Source of the DNA: Zygnema cylindricum
Taxonomy: Eukaryota; Streptophyta; Zygnematophyceae; Zygnematales; Zygnemataceae
Length of the DNA: 64,000 nt
Assembly: GCA_037447655.1 (NCBI GenBank)
Contig: JBBHKE010002847.1
Coordinates: 31,852 to 95,851 of the forward strand
Direction: 5' to 3'
This document shows, in pieces, positions 19,851-31,415 of this stretch (its first letter is position 1; each line of letters starts with the position of its first letter). A program made the position numbers and the translations under genes. The notes under the pieces are model-generated. The model did not search any database. It saw only the letters and a list, made by a program, of their open reading frames with translations, and was not told where the DNA came from.

Positions 19851-20616
19851 TCACTTGAGTGCAGTACAGGACAAAGCAACTGCGACTCAGACAGAACAGC
19901 GCAGCTGCTATGTAGACAGAGCATGGCAGCAGCGAAGCTGCGACAAAGACAAGACAACGCAGCTGCGGTTACTTTGGATATGATCCGTACAGAATATGCA
20001 GCTGTTGTTATCTTGGATATGATTAGGTACGGGACACCGCGGGTGATATGAATGTGATACGGTACAGGACAACACTGTTGCGATTGATATGAATCAACTC
20101 AACGGACGAGATTCATAAGAGTATCACAAGTGACTTAGCCGACAAGTATATATACTATCACTTAATATAGATTTTGAGTAATATTGATTGTACGATGATA
20201 GATTGGGTTCACACGATTAGGAACACGTAGATCTCAGTAGGTGGGTTGATTTTGGACGTACCTTTCAGGTACACTTGTATTGGCAGTAGAACACCGAGAG
20301 TATAAGACTTATGACTTAGAGCATTTTATGTCTCCAGACTTCGAAGTAGTAAAACTGCAAACAATTTTTTGGAAACTTTTGAGTGTTATATCTTAAGTGT
20401 TGTCAAGTCAATTGTGCTGAAACTTTGGGAGTTGTCAGTGTTTATGATGCTCTATAATTTGATAGAGCTTTGTGAAGTTTGGTTGCTTATATAAGATTTG
20501 GTGAGCACTTGAAAACAACTGTTTGGTATGATTCTTGATAGCTTCTGAGAGTGTATCATGTCTACTTCTACTATTATAGCTGCTCCTCCACCTGCACCGG
20601 TGGTTGTAGAACAACA
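19851..20616 (+). repeat. Element 2 5' LTR, truncated at its left end
   Basis: Matches the right LTR from ATCACTTGAGTGCA onward; the first ~94 bp of the LTR are missing. It ends GAACAACA directly before the primer-binding site. It also lacks the extra 258-bp unit present in the right LTR. Confidence 0.88.
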
Positions 20617-21430
20617 GGTTATGGGCCTGTCATCAAGAATTCCTATCTTCTCAGGGGAGAAATATGTTTATTGGGCGGATATGGTGGAGATTCACTTTGA
20701 GAATGTTAATCTTTTAGATATATTCGATGGTTCGCTGGATGCATCTGATCCGTCATGGTCAAAGAAAAATACTCAGGCTCGGTCTATTCTGAAATTATGT
20801 ACATTTGAGGACTTAGCAATGTCACGGATAAAAATGAAAAAAACACTTGATATCTGGATATCTCTTAAAAATGATTATGAAAAAGCTAATGTCCAGGAAG
20901 AACTTCTCTTGGCTGGAAAAATTTGGGACTATAAGTACACTGGTGTACAATGGCTGAATATTCTAACAAATTCCGCATCCTTCTTGAAGCACATGCTTGT
21001 GCAGGAGGTGTGTTTCCTCAGTTTCAGCAAGCAGCATTACTAATGAGGGGTCTCCCTTGTAGTATGAAAGGAGCGTCTAATATGCTCAAACAAAAAGATA
21101 AGGCTAGCTGGAATTAACAGTTGGCAATTAATATTTTATTAGAAGAGGAAGCTACATCTAACATTCTCAATGTTGAGCAAGTAGAGGCTTTCAATTCAGA
21201 CTTTGAGAGAAAAGGACAGTTTAATCAACAAAGAAATTTGTTTAATTCACAAAATCTTTTCAGACAGTTTAATCAATGACGAAATATACAGTCCAACAAT
21301 GCATGTTTCTATTGTAGTGAGAGAGGTCATGGATATAAGTTCTGTCCTAAGCTAAAAAAGGATAAACGAAACAAGTTTATACAGGCCGGGATGGCAACAA
21401 AGTCAGTTCTATAAAAGCTTCACGAGGCCT
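20558..21430 (+). pseudogene. gag: Element 2 gag, frameshifted
   Basis: The Met at 20,558 lies inside the LTR (59 nt before its end), and the frame runs through the primer-binding site as QQVMGLSSRIPIFSG, matching the Element 1 Gag start. The open frame lasts 161 residues to 21,043, then breaks. Downstream pieces include a nucleocapsid zinc knuckle CFYCSERGHGYKFC near 21,304-21,345 (CX2CX4HX4C). Frameshifts and stops show it is non-functional. Confidence 0.85.
20617..20627 (+). promoter_or_regulatory. Element 2 primer-binding site
   Basis: GGTTATGGGCC directly after the LTR, the same half-tRNA initiator-Met type as in Element 1, in an unrelated LTR family and also translated as part of gag. 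Confidence 0.75.
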
Positions 21431-21529
21431 ACACCTCGTGGAAATGCATTATTTTCGGCTTCTTCGTCTCTCCAAGACAAGACTTTTTTTGAAGAAGATG
21501 AAAAGGATCTATTTTTTATAGCAGCGGCA

Positions 21530-21685
21530 ATGGAGGGCCTAAAGGACACTAGATGGATAATGGATACGGGAGCGTCAGCTCACATGTGCTGGAACAAAAC
21601 TATCTTCAAAAATCTGACAAACAACGCCGAAGAAAAATATTTATTAAGCTTGTGGGATGAGTGTCCAGACACGTGCGCTATTGGT
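21530..21685 (+). pseudogene. pol: Element 2 protease fragment
   Basis: WIMDTGASAHMC, with the DTG active site of a retropepsin, followed by about 30 residues before Element 3 interrupts the frame at 21,686. Confidence 0.8.
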
Positions 21686-22755
21686 TGCAACTCTAAGACC
21701 TCGATAGATCCTCAAAATGGACAGCTAGCAAAAAGCCTCTAAGATAACCTTGAATCCTCGGTGTTTCAGCAAGAATAAATGCCACCTTGGCTGAAAAAAA
21801 CGCTGACCACCTTCACCTCTGTGAAGGCAAGACTCCCTTGAGTCAATAGCAAAAAGAATCTCTGAATTTGCTCCCGTGAGCAGTAAGTTATGGAGGGTCA
21901 AAGTTGACCTTTTGTACAGAAGCTCTTTGGGAGAGAGGGTCCTATCTATCAATTTTTTCTAAGTCCTATCTCTCTCTAAAACTCTATCTACTGATGTACG
22001 GCACGAATCATATTACAATGCCGTACACAAAAGTACAGCTGTCGGTGTACTTTTTGTACGAATATTGTACGACATGGCCTAAATGTCGACACATGTCATA
22101 TCCGGATTCGGTCTCGTAATCCCCGGAGATGTCGCGATCCAATGTAATTGTGCCCCATGTCATCCGATGTGGCGATGACCACAAACCGCCGAGATTCTCT
22201 TCCGCGATCTCAGCATGCTTCCTTGCCGTCCAATTGAATGCAGATTTCAATCGTAGCCATCATAAATACTTGCACCGTATTTGTTTCGTTTAAAGAAACA
22301 AATGCGCGGAACTCGTTTCTTATCCATACCGCAATCCGTCCTTTTACATAAGTGAATCTATGTATTCCGTAAACAACTTCCGTTTAATGAATTATCCTAT
22401 GTGGTAACATTTAAAATAATGACAAACCTTATAGCATGTAACTCTAGTCCTAGACTTAATGGATAAGTCTACCGGCTACCGGCGGCTTTATCGGACGGCT
22501 GGTACCAGGTTAAAATATTGGATTTGACGTCACCTCTTTTAGTAAATTTACTACCTATCCGTAAACCAACTAATCTATTTCCCGTAAACCTCTGGATAGC
22601 CTAGGTAGCCATGGCTCTAGCTACCTCTCCAACTTCTTAGTGACAGCAACAATGATGGGAGTTGGAGAGAGAAGTTAGAGGCAGACTGCCTCGGGTTCTT
22701 TTTCTGCATTTCATTTTATACCTAGAAAATACTAAAAGAACCATCAATTTCTACA
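21686..22755 (-). repeat. Element 3 3' LTR
   Basis: 1,070 bp, TG..CA ends, followed by the polypurine tract complement CTCCCTATATTTT at 22,756-22,768. Related to the Element 1 LTRs in overall plan, including CAGTAAGTTATGGAGGGTC, TGTACGACATGG and a degenerate tRNA-like segment near 22,450-22,530. Confidence 0.9.
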
Positions 22756-22768
22756 CTCCCTATATTTT

Positions 22769-25700
22769 CTAGTCAAATTTTAATTTCAGACCACACTTCT
22801 CCCTGCAGAAAATTAGCTTAGGGGAAGGCACAAGTTTGGTCATTATATGTGCTACCATCTCGCTATCTGGTTGGTACTCTAAACTAAATATTTTGTTTTC
22901 TACTTTCTCTCTAACAAAGCAGAGTCTAATGTCCATGTGTTTGGCTTTAAAATGATGTTTAAGATTGGCAGATATAATGATTGCTGCCGGATTATTACAA
23001 AAAAAAAATTGCACACCACTCTTAAGGTAGCCAAGCTCACCAAGCAAAGACTTGACCCACATCAATTCTTTTACAGCAGAGCAAGAGGCCATATACTCAG
23101 CCTCCATGGTGGACTGAGCAATAACCTTTTGCTGTTTGCTACTCCAACAGCAAGCCCCATCACCCACATATAGTACATATCCACAAGTACATCTCCTCAT
23201 CGGAGCATCACCATAACTGGCATCACCATAACTGGCATCACTCCAAGTAGTGATGTCAGTATTCTCCCAACCCAAATGCAACCATAGATCCCTAGTTCCT
23301 ATCAAATATCTAAGGACTCCCTTGGCTGCCTCCCAATCCTTCTTAGTGGGAGCATTTAGACTTCTACTCAACACTCCTAAAGCTGCAGCTAAATCCGGCC
23401 GGGTACAATTCATAAAACAGATTAGGCTTCCCACTACTTGCCAGTAAGGAATAGTCTGCATGAACTTATGTTCTTCAGGACTTAATTCCTCGTCCAAGAC
23501 TATGACTCCTTCATCCTCACTTCCATTCTTAAACTCCATTGGAGTTGTACAACTATTAGCTTTATCCATCTGATTTTTTTCTAACATGTTCCCTATTGCT
23601 TTTTTTTGAGTCAATCTTATAATCTTTCTTTCTCGGCCTCTTTCTACTTAAATTCCCAAAATATATTATGCCTCCCCGATATCCTTCATTTCAAATCTCC
23701 CCTTAAGATCGGTTTTCAGTTTATTTATTTTTTCCATTGATTCACTTAAAACAAGCAAATCATCAACATAAATTGCAATAAATATAACACTTTCCTCATC
23801 TTCAAAAACATAGATTAAATGATGTGAGCTGATCTGGATATATCCCAGACCGGTAAGAAACTCATCAAGCTTCTTATTCCACTGTGGAGGCGCTTGTTTC
23901 AAATCATAAAGAGATTTAATCAGCCGGCATACCTTACTCTCCTCTCCTTCCTCCACAAACCCTCCGAGTTGTCGCATAAAGATCTCCTCTTCCAATTCTC
24001 CATGCAAAAAGGTTGTCTTGTTGTCCACTTGGTGCACCTCCATGTCTTCCGCTGCTGCCAGACTGAGAAGTATGGGGACGGAGGGAAATCTGACCACCGG
24101 GGCAAAGGTTTCCTCGTAATCGATTCCTTCTTTTTGTGTAAATCCTTTTGCCACTAATCGGGCTTTGTAACGCTCAATGGTGTTATCCGGGTTCAGTTTT
24201 AATTTGAAAACCCACTTACAACCGATTAGTTTTCGGTTAGGTGGACAATCCACCATCTCCCAAGTATCGGCTGCCATAATTGAGGCCATCTCCTCATTGA
24301 TGGCTGTCTTCCACCGGTTTTTTTCTGGACAAGTCATTGCCTCTCTATAAGTTTGAGATTCATCTTGATGAGATAGTTTTGTTACCTTGTTATTAACCTG
24401 TTTTTCTTGCAATCTTTTGCTACTTCTCCTTCCCCCCTCAAAATCTATGGCTGAAATAGATGGTTCTCGCGGGTTTTTTCTAATAATCTCGGCTTCTCCC
24501 ATGTCCCTTGATTCCGAATCAATTTCCACCACGTTTTCCGCTTCGGGTAGAGTTGTCACTGGAGTTTCTGCAGCCGAGTCCTTTTCAATCTGATTTGTAC
24601 CTGCAAGAATATCATCTTCTCTAAAACCTGGATAGTTAGGAAGCTCAAAGTCATCGGAATTTTTTGACTCAAATCTGATTTTTACTGACATTGTATACTT
24701 GAAGGGATCCACAGACTTTCCTTTATCCATAACTACTAGATGTTTTACTAAGATTATATCTTCCTTTTTTAGATCATAAACTCTATATCCTTTAACATCC
24801 TCATCATATCTTAACAAGTATCCCGGTTTTCCTTTAGGATCTAGCTTCCAATTAGATCGATCTGTATCTAGACTGAATACTTGACTGCCGAAAACCTTTA
24901 AGTGAGATATGTTTGGTTTCCAGGTGGTCCATCTCTAATAAGGTGTTTGACCTTTTATAGCTGAAGTACAAACTCTATTTTTGAGATAATTAGCACAGTT
25001 CATTGCTTCTGCCCAAAACCTTTTTCCTATCTTATTATCCGACAACATTTTTCTAGCACTATCACTTAGTGTCCTATTTAATCTTTCATCTACCCCATTC
25101 TGTTCCAAGTTTTCTGGAACTGTCTTTTGGTGTTGGACTCCATCTTCCCTCAGAAAATCCTCAAACTGGTTAGAAGTATACTTAATACCATTGTCACTCC
25201 TTACTCTCTTGATTGGAGTTTCATGGAGTTTTTCACTCCGTGCTTTACATTGTCTAAAACAATCCTGAGCTTCTGCCTTGTTTTTCAAAATAAACACCCT
25301 GGAATACGGAGACCAATCATCAGTGATAGTCATCATAAATCTCTTCCCCCCAGGTGAGGGCACTTTGGCCGGTCCCCAAATATGTGTGTACTAAATCTAG
25401 AATTTTTTCTCCCTTATAGGTGGATGTTTTGGGAAAGGGTAATCTGTGTGCTTTACTTTGAGCACATCCACTACAATCACTTAGATTCTCACTCTCACCG
25501 AACTGAATCCCTTCCACCACTCCCATCTTTTTCATCTCTCTTAACTTATCTAGATTCACATGCCCAAGCCCTTTATGCCCCATCATTTTATCATGAACAC
25601 CAACATAATAAAGTTTCTTCTTTTCATTGCTTAAAATCAACCTAAATATCCCTTGGCTACCTTTTTCAGTAGTGAAATAGAATTCCTCCTCAAAACTAGC

Positions 25701-26250
25701 AGTAAAGACTCTTTTCCTAGTGCTTGTATCAAAACCCTTATCATCTAATACAGACGTAGAGATGAGGTTTTTGTTCAGCTCCGAAATAAACAATACATCG
25801 GAGAATGTAACTATGGATGTCTTTTTTTCTACTAACACTTTCAGATCTACCGATTTTACAAGAGTAGTGGTGACTATCCTCCCATCCCCGTACTCTATTT
25901 CTACGGTGGGAATATTTCTTAACTTAGTGAACAAGTGTTTATCTTAACACATGTGCATGGAGGCACTTGAATCTACAATCCAGCATGCTTCACCTTTCAA
26001 TCCACTGAAAGCACATTTTTGCTCTCGTGGAATTTCTACGTCATTTGTCGCTTCTAACTCCTCATCAAATAAGAGCTCATCGTCCTCGTCTTCGAATTCC
26101 ACCTAATGTACCTGTGTCATAAGGGCCTTTTTATTTCCTCTCGGGGTTCCACCGGTCTGCCCCTCCTTTGACCGAAGCTTGGTAAGCTTAGTACACTCCG
26201 CCATATAATGCCCTGGTTTCTTACAGAAATGACATAAACCCTAGGGAGCC
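22769..26250 (-). pseudogene. pol: Element 3 pol, broken
   Basis: Pieces in order on the minus strand: pre-integrase region 25,934-25,320 (HKGLGHVNLDKL, CSGCAQSK); integrase core 25,363-24,935 (RSDNGIKYTSN, EQNGVDERLN, so the glycine after DNG is lost but the DDE residues seem kept); RT 24,817-23,666 (KWVFKLK, IYVDDLLVL intact); RNase H 23,614-22,769 (WSDASYGD with a small in-frame duplication of that motif, MEAEYMA). At least four frame breaks or stops separate them. The zinc knuckle CHFCKKPGHYMAEC is recognisable just upstream of the protease part. Confidence 0.88.
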
Positions 26251-27131
26251 CTTGGTCCGAAGTCGTGGGTCAGATTTTTTTGCTCCCCCCTTCCGTAATT
26301 TCCGACTGGTCTCCTGGAATCCTTGTTCCTCCAATCAGTCCTAGCTGCCAAGGCCTGCCCACTCTTTCCTCCCCTTCAGATCTCAATCGTATTCTCTCAA
26401 ACGAGAATCATTCCTACCACTGAGTTCAATATCCGCCTTGAGTCCGGCAAGTCCTGCACACGGTTGACTATGTTCTCGAACTCATCAAGTAACTTTATCA
26501 GTAAACAGTTAACCTTTTCCTTTTCACTAAATTCTTTTCCAACACTGTCTAGCTCCATGAAAAGTGTAGCAAGCTCATTGCAAAAATCCAACAACTTCCC
26601 CCCTTTGTATACATTCTTTTTAATTTTCTGATCAGCCAACTGTTATTGCTGAATCGTACCACTACGGTACACATATATGAGAGCCATCCAAAGATCAGAT
26701 GCCCTTTCTACCTGCAAATGAGGACATGCAAGCCCTTGAGTAAGATGGCGGAGGATGAAGTGCTTTGCCGCCATATTGTTAAAGTCCCAAGTATCAGTAT
26801 CATTCTCCTCGTTCCTCAGAATAGGTGACAGGAATGCCGAACTAGTTGCTATTGGTGTGGTCGTCTCCTTCTCCTTTCCTTTGTCCACCACCTCCCCTTC
26901 CTTTGTCTCCTTCGTTGAAGATGGATCTGCTATCCTGGTGATTCTGCTTCCTCCAAACCGTGGAGGCATTCGAAGACCTGATGGACGCCCCACTCGTCCA
27001 CTCACTATCCCCAAAAAACTTTTCTCGCATAGAGCTCCTGTCATCATACTTTCCCAGTATATGAAGCTAGTTCCATTAAAGATGGGTACCCTAGAGGGTG
27101 GGCCTATAACTTGCAACTCTGAGACCTCCAT
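26250..27131 (-). pseudogene. gag: Element 3 gag, broken
   Basis: Starts at the Met at 27,131, again 20 nt inside the LTR, reading through the primer-binding site as QVIGPPSRVPIFNG. The ATG within the site has become ATA, so here only the LTR-internal Met can start gag. An in-frame stop near 26,641 separates 162- and 80-residue pieces (27,131-26,643 and 26,639-26,397). Confidence 0.85.
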
Positions 27132-28177
27132 AGATCCTCAGATTGGACAAGTTGCAAGAAGCCTCTAAGATAACCCTGACCCCTTTGTGTTTCAGCAAGA
27201 ATAAATGCCACCATGTCTGACAAAACTCTGACCACGTTCATCGCCGTGAAGGAAAGACTCCCCTAAGTCGATAGCAAATAGAATCTCTGAATTTGCTCCC
27301 CTGAGCAGTAAGTTATGGAGGGTCAAAGTTTACCTTTTGTACAGAAGTTCTCTGGGAGAGAAGGTCCTATCTACCTAATTTTTCTAAGTCATATCTCTCT
27401 CTAAAACTCTATCTAATGATGTACGGCATGAATCATATTACATTGTTGCACACTAAAGTACAGCTGTCGGTGTAATTTCTGTACGAATATTGTACGATTG
27501 GCCTAAATGTCGACCTATGTTATATCTGGATTTCGGTCCCATAATCCCCGAAGATGCCGCGATCCAATGTAATTGTGCCACGTGTCATCCGATGTGGCAA
27601 TGACCACAAATCGCCGAGATTCTATTCTGCGATCTCGGCATTTTTCTCGGTCGTGCGATTGAATACAGATTTCAATCATAGCTGTCATAAATACTTGCGC
27701 GGTATTTATTTCGTTTAAAGAAACAAATGCGCGGTACTCGTTTTTATCCATACCGTAATCCGTACTTTTACATAACTGAATCTATATATCCCGTAAACAG
27801 TTGCCGTTTAATGAATTATCCTACGTGGTAACATTTAAATTACTAACAAACCCTATAGCATGTAACTCTAGTCCTGGACTTAATGGTTAAGTCTACCGGC
27901 TACCGGCGGCTTTATCGGATGGCAGGTACCAAGTTCAAATTCTAGATTCGACGTCACCCCTTTTAGTAAATTAACTACCTATGCGTAAACTAACTAATTT
28001 ATTACCCGTAGACCTCAAAATAGCCTAGGTAGCCATGGCTCTAGCTTCCTCTCCAACTTCTCAGTGACTGTAACAAGTGTGAGAGTTAGAGAGAGAAGTT
28101 AGAGGCAGACTACCTCGACTTCTTTCTGCATTTCATTTAAGACCTAGAAAATATTAAAAGAACCATCAATTTCTACG
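27112..28177 (-). repeat. Element 3 5' LTR
   Basis: 1,066 bp, starting TGCAACTCTGAG and ending TTTCTACG (terminal A mutated to G), followed by TTAGT. It contains a good antisense tRNA-like segment: GACTTAATGGTTAAGTC near 27,888-27,904 and AAGTTCAAATTCT near 27,931-27,943. Confidence 0.9.
27871..27955 (+). other. tRNA-like segment in the Element 3 5' LTR
   Basis: D-arm-like GACTTAATGGTTAAGTC (5-bp stem) and B-box-like GTTCAAATTC, spaced about as in a tRNA. On the strand opposite to gag-pol. No acceptor stem pairing was found. Confidence 0.4.
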
Positions 28178-28182
28178 TTAGT

Positions 28183-29620
28183 TAGTATCTTTCCTAGTTG
28201 ATGTAGAATGAAAAGCAATTGAAATGACTCATCACAATGTCCTTTTTGTTCCTGACTTTAAGAAAAACTTGTTTTCTATGTCTTTGGTACAGAGTAAAGG
28301 CTTTGAGGTCAATTTGAAAAATGGTCGGCAAGTTGTTAGCAAGAATGGCAAGGTTGCAGTTATAAGTACTAGAGATAGTAGCAATATGTATCGCATGGAT
28401 ATGGCTAATACCTAGGAGAATGATGTTCTGTACTCGAGTGTTTTGCATTCAGATGAGTTATGGCATAAATGATTAGGCCATGTAAATTATGATAGTTTGA
28501 AAAAAATGGTAGTTGCTAGAAAAATAGATGTTGTATCAATCATAGATCAGCCAGTTAAAACATGTGATGGCCCCGCTTTAGGCAAAATCCACTACCATTC
28601 CCTAAAGTGTCTGAACATCGGTCAACTAGACTCTTATAGCAAATTCATTCTGATGTTTTTGGTCTTGCGAAGGTACCATCTGCCGGGGGGATGAAATATA
28701 TGGTCACCTTCACAAAGGATTTTTCCTGGTTTACAAAAGTTTAATTCATGAAAGAAAAGAGCGAAGTGTTTGGTCACCTCAAACACTATAAAGCATGGGT
28801 TGAAAAACTCCATAACTTACCAATTTTGGAGTTCAGATCGGACAATGGTGGTGAATATACTTCGAAGGAATTTGAAGCCTTTTTACTTGATGAAGGTATA
28901 AGTCATCTTTTGACTGTTCCGTATTTACCGGAACAAAATGGGGTTTCAGAGAGATTAAATAGAACCCTCACAGAGAGCTATAGGTCGATGCTTGTAGATA
29001 AAAATGTGGATCCAAAATTCTTGGTTGAGGCTCTAAATTGTGCGGTTTATATTAAGAATAGGATAGGATCAAGATCGGTAGAGACTACTCCTTACGAGAT
29101 CTGGACACGAAGAAAACCAGATGTTAGTCATTTCAAAGTCTTTGGTAGTAAATGCTTTATCTTGGATACATCTAATGATAGATGGAAGATGGAACCGAAA
29201 GGAATACTTGGTATTCTTTTAGGATATGATGACCACTCAAAGGGTTATACAGTTTTTGTGTTTGAAAGGCAGAAAATAATTGTAGCGAGAAACATCGTTG
29301 TTAAGGATGAGCTAGACTCGATAGATTTATTTGAAATGACAGAGCACGAAAAGCAACAAAAAATACAGGAATATGTTATTATAGATTCCATCCATGAAAT
29401 TGTCCCACAGATACGAACTTCACCGGTGGGAACACGGGAGTCTGAAATTCTCCATGTTCCTTCACAGGTTCAGTTCCAACCAGACCTACTAAGGTCAATG
29501 TCTAGTGATTGCAACCAGCGCAACAAGCGCAATGGAAGGGATCCGACAATTTCAGCCTCAAAATTTCCGTGGGGAAGAAGATCTAGTAGCCGCCAGTAAG
29601 CAAGCTCTCACTTTGCCTAC
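28183..29620 (+). pseudogene. pol: Element 2 pre-integrase and integrase
   Basis: Resumes after the nested element. 28,224-28,415 carries VLFVPDFKKNLFS, typical of the region upstream of the integrase zinc finger. The HKRLGH motif is broken by a stop near 28,470. The integrase core 28,748-29,599 (283 residues) keeps RSDNGGEYTS and EQNGVSERLN and continues through TPYEIW..KPDVSHFKVFGSK, the usual C-terminal end. Confidence 0.87.
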
Positions 29621-29719
29621 TCGGCAGCCTTAGGGGAGCCTCTAACCATTCGAGAGGCCTTCTCATCACCAGAGCGGAACCACTAGATTGAGGCAGCAAA
29701 CGATGAAATGAAGTAGATC

Positions 29720-30451
29720 ATGAAAGCTCAGACAGGGGAGCTTGTGGACCTTCCTCCGAACCGAAAAGCGATCAGCAACGAATGGGTATTCAAGGTGAAG
29801 TTAAATCCGGATAATACCATTGAGCGATATAAGGCCAGACTTGTGGCAAAGGGGTATAATCAAAAGGAGGGAATTGATTTTGAAGAAACATTTTCTCCGG
29901 CTCTAAGATTTTCAACAGCTAGGATTTTGTTGTCCCTAGCTGCTATAGAAGATATGGAAATACATCAGATGGATGTGAAAACAACCTTTGTACATGGAGA
30001 ACTAGAGGAGACCATTTACATGCACCAACTTGAAATGTATGTAGAACCAGGAAAAGAGCAATTAGTATGCAAATTGTTAAAATCTCTGTACCGCCTAAAA
30101 CAGGCCCTTAGGCAATGGAATCTGAAGCTTGATGAATTCTTAACTAGCCTAGGATTTCAAAAGATAAGTTTTGATCACTCTGTCTATGTTATAAAGGGTG
30201 AGGATGGGATAGTATATGTAGCGGTGTATGTAGCTAATTTACTATTAATTAGCAAATCAATGGTTGAAATTAACAAAATCAAAACTGTTCTAAATTCACG
30301 GTTCGAGATGAAAGACCTCGGTGAGGCAAAATATATTTTGGGTATCCAGGTAGAGAGGGACAGAAATAAGAAAGTAATAAAGTTGACTCAAAAAGAGGAT
30401 ATTGGAAACATGTTAGATGAGTACGAAATGCGGGGGGCAAAGGATGTCTAA
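29720..30451 (+). pseudogene. pol: Element 2 reverse transcriptase with lost catalytic Asp pair
   Basis: 243 open residues covering the copia RT: EWVFKVKLNPDNTIERYKAR, FSPALRFSTARILLS, MDVKTTFVHGELEE, KSLYRLKQALRQWN. The catalytic YVDD box reads YVAN (about 30,229-30,240), so both metal-binding aspartates are gone and the enzyme cannot be active even though the frame is open. Confidence 0.9.
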
Positions 30452-30456
30452 CTCTA

Positions 30457-31211
30457 ATGGAGTTTCGGCAGAAGTTAGAGGGAGAAGAGACAGAACCGGG
30501 TGTCATTATAAGCGAGTATTTAGAGTCAGGGGAGAATGTTCCTATGACACTAATACCTTATAGACAGATAGTGGGAAGCTTAATATATTTTATGAACTGT
30601 ACCCGTCCTGGCATTGCTGTAGCAGTTCAGGTATTGAGCCGAAGTCTAGAGAATCCGCGAAAATCTGATTTTGATACAGCAAGGAGAGTCTTAAGATATT
30701 TGGCAGGAACCAAAGACCTCAAACTCACACTAGGCGGAGGAGAAGTAAAACTGCAAACGTGGAGTGATGCAAGCTATGGCGACATGCCAAGCCGAAAATC
30801 CACCACGAGATTCATTCTACAAATTGGAAACGGGACTTATTGCTCGAGAAGCAAACTTCAAAAGGTTAGAGCACAGATGACAATGGAGTCAGAATATATG
30901 GCAGCAAGCTCGGCCCTCAAAGAACTCTTATGGGTAAATTCCATGTACAAGAACTAGGATACATGCAGGTTAGTCCACAGGCGATCTGGTGTGACAACTA
31001 GGCTGCCATTGCCATTGCCTCTAACCCAAATCATCACTTTAAGAGTAAACATATAGATGTAAGATTACACTTTGTAAGAGAAAAAATGTTCTCTAAGGTG
31101 ATTAAATTATGCTATCTTGCAGACGCAAATATGATTGGTGATATACTTACAAAAGCTCTTCCTGCTCCCAAGCTGAAGTATTGTAGGGATGCAATAGGAT
31201 TGGGTGAATAG
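30457..31211 (+). pseudogene. pol: Element 2 RNase H
   Basis: LIYFMNCTRPGIAVAVQVLSRSL, WSDASYGD, ESEYMAASSALKELLWV are typical copia RNase H motifs. A frameshift near 30,955 and a stop at about 31,000 follow. The remainder (NHHFKSKHIDVR, ILTKALPAPKL) is recognisable up to a TAG at 31,209-31,211. Confidence 0.87.
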
Positions 31212-31415
31212 TTGAGTTGCTGCAGTGTGATACTGACATCCTGCTCTAGTCCACAATGAGGGTGTAGTGGGACTAGGTGACTAGTTGATTTTCGGCGCTG
31301 CTATGTTGCCATGTTGCGCTGCTAACCTGCCATGCTGAGCTAAGTGGGACATCAGAGTTGCGCGGCTTTGACATCGCAGCTCCGCTGATAGAGTGAGTGT
31401 AAAGCTTTAGGGGAG
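31212..31415 (+). other. Element 2 3' untranslated segment and polypurine tract
   Basis: Non-coding, with TGTTGCGCTGC-type words related to the LTR minisatellite. It ends in AGCTTTAGGGGAG (31,403-31,415), the polypurine tract directly before the LTR. Confidence 0.7.

Larger units (their letters stand above)
21681..28182 (-). mobile_element. Element 3: Ty1/copia nested in Element 2
   Basis: A minus-strand relative of Element 1 with LTRs at 21,686-22,755 and 27,112-28,177, flanked by TTGGT and TTAGT (one mismatch) as an aged target duplication. Internal order: gag, protease, integrase, RT, RNase H, all broken by stops and frameshifts. The two LTRs differ at more than 20 positions in their first ~160 bp, so it is much older than Element 1. 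Confidence 0.92.
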
